Shown piece by piece: positions 5,668 through 5,784 of a stretch of 5,784 nt of DNA. This DNA is from Bacteroidota bacterium. GTDB taxonomy: Bacteria > Bacteroidota > Bacteroidia > Flavobacteriales > Flavobacteriaceae. The DNA is taken from the NCBI GenBank assembly GCA_022560715.1, contig JADFSQ010000149.1, positions 1 through 5,784 of the forward strand. The letters run 5' to 3'. The position numbers and the translations under genes were made by a program. The number at the start of each line of letters is the position of its first letter. Position 1 is the stretch's first letter. The notes under the pieces were generated by a model. It saw nothing but the letters and a program-made list of their open reading frames with translations, made no database searches and had not been told where the DNA came from.

Positions 5668-5716
5668 AAATTTACAATTTTATGAGTCTATTTTATAATG
5701 AAAAAATTGTAAATTT
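5668..5716. repeat. perfect 14-base inverted repeat with 21-base loop
   Basis: AAATTTACAATTTT (5668-5681) and AAAATTGTAAATTT (5703-5716) are exact reverse complements. The arms contain only one G/C pair each, so the hairpin is weak as RNA. It could be a protein-binding site, a small mobile-element remnant or a chance product of A/T-rich DNA. No gene is seen around it; the stretch 5594-5784 otherwise shows nothing I can name. Confidence 0.5.
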
Positions 5717-5784
5717 CGTTCAGTAATAAACCGAAAAGTAAATGTTCCAAAATTCCTTACTATTCTTACACAAACCTAGACACT

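Noticed and set aside
5110..5784. Prophage or island integrated at ssrA
   Set aside because: The ssrA 3' end and terminator are intact, no integrase is visible and no duplicated ssrA 3' end was found in the window.
1..5784. CRISPR array or defence system
   Set aside because: No regularly spaced repeats, cas-like proteins, toxins or nucleases were seen on either strand.

Overview
The window is mostly a piece of a Flavobacteriia-type (Bacteroidota) genome. Signs of this are low GC, A/T-rich start contexts without strong Shine-Dalgarno sites, a TAnnTTTG-type promoter box upstream of the tmRNA, and a tmRNA tag reading GEDNYALAA. The left ~720 bases look different: they are more GC-rich (hand counts: 31 of 60 at 181-240, against 13 of 60 at 2041-2100). 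They encode the C-terminal part of an aspartyl-tRNA synthetase whose wording, and lack of the usual GAD insertion domain, resemble Patescibacteria (CPR) rather than Flavobacteriia. The switch occurs inside two genes at once, near 718-724, so the contig is most likely chimeric there.

Layout. 1-133: possible start of another minus-strand gene plus a weak hairpin. 134-721 (minus): 3' part of aspS. 691-1335 (minus): 5' third of a long-chain acyl-CoA ligase, cut off at the junction. 1336-1418: gap holding two adjacent hairpins that look like a dispersed flavobacterial repeat. 1419-3230 (minus): complete ~600-residue acyl-CoA dehydrogenase. 3281-4486 (minus): complete LYS1/LKR-like NAD(P)-dependent oxidoreductase. 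4487-4669: divergent regulatory region whose two promoters appear to share one palindrome. 4670-5059 (plus): tmRNA (ssrA), followed by a strong intrinsic terminator at 5065-5109. 5110-5784: no intact gene of normal size; it holds a frameshifted C-terminal TPR remnant, a small membrane-protein-like open frame between two similar short repeats, and a perfect 14-bp AT-rich inverted repeat.

How the genes work together. On the minus strand, transcription runs from the LYS1-like oxidoreductase through the acyl-CoA dehydrogenase to the acyl-CoA ligase. The last two fit fatty-acid activation followed by the first beta-oxidation step. The oxidoreductase is a separate amino-acid-type enzyme, and its link to the other two is only positional. 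The tmRNA is an independent ribosome-rescue gene reading the other way. I see no convincing new multi-gene system. The points most worth checking are the chimeric join, the small repeat-bracketed open frame, and the shared divergent promoter.
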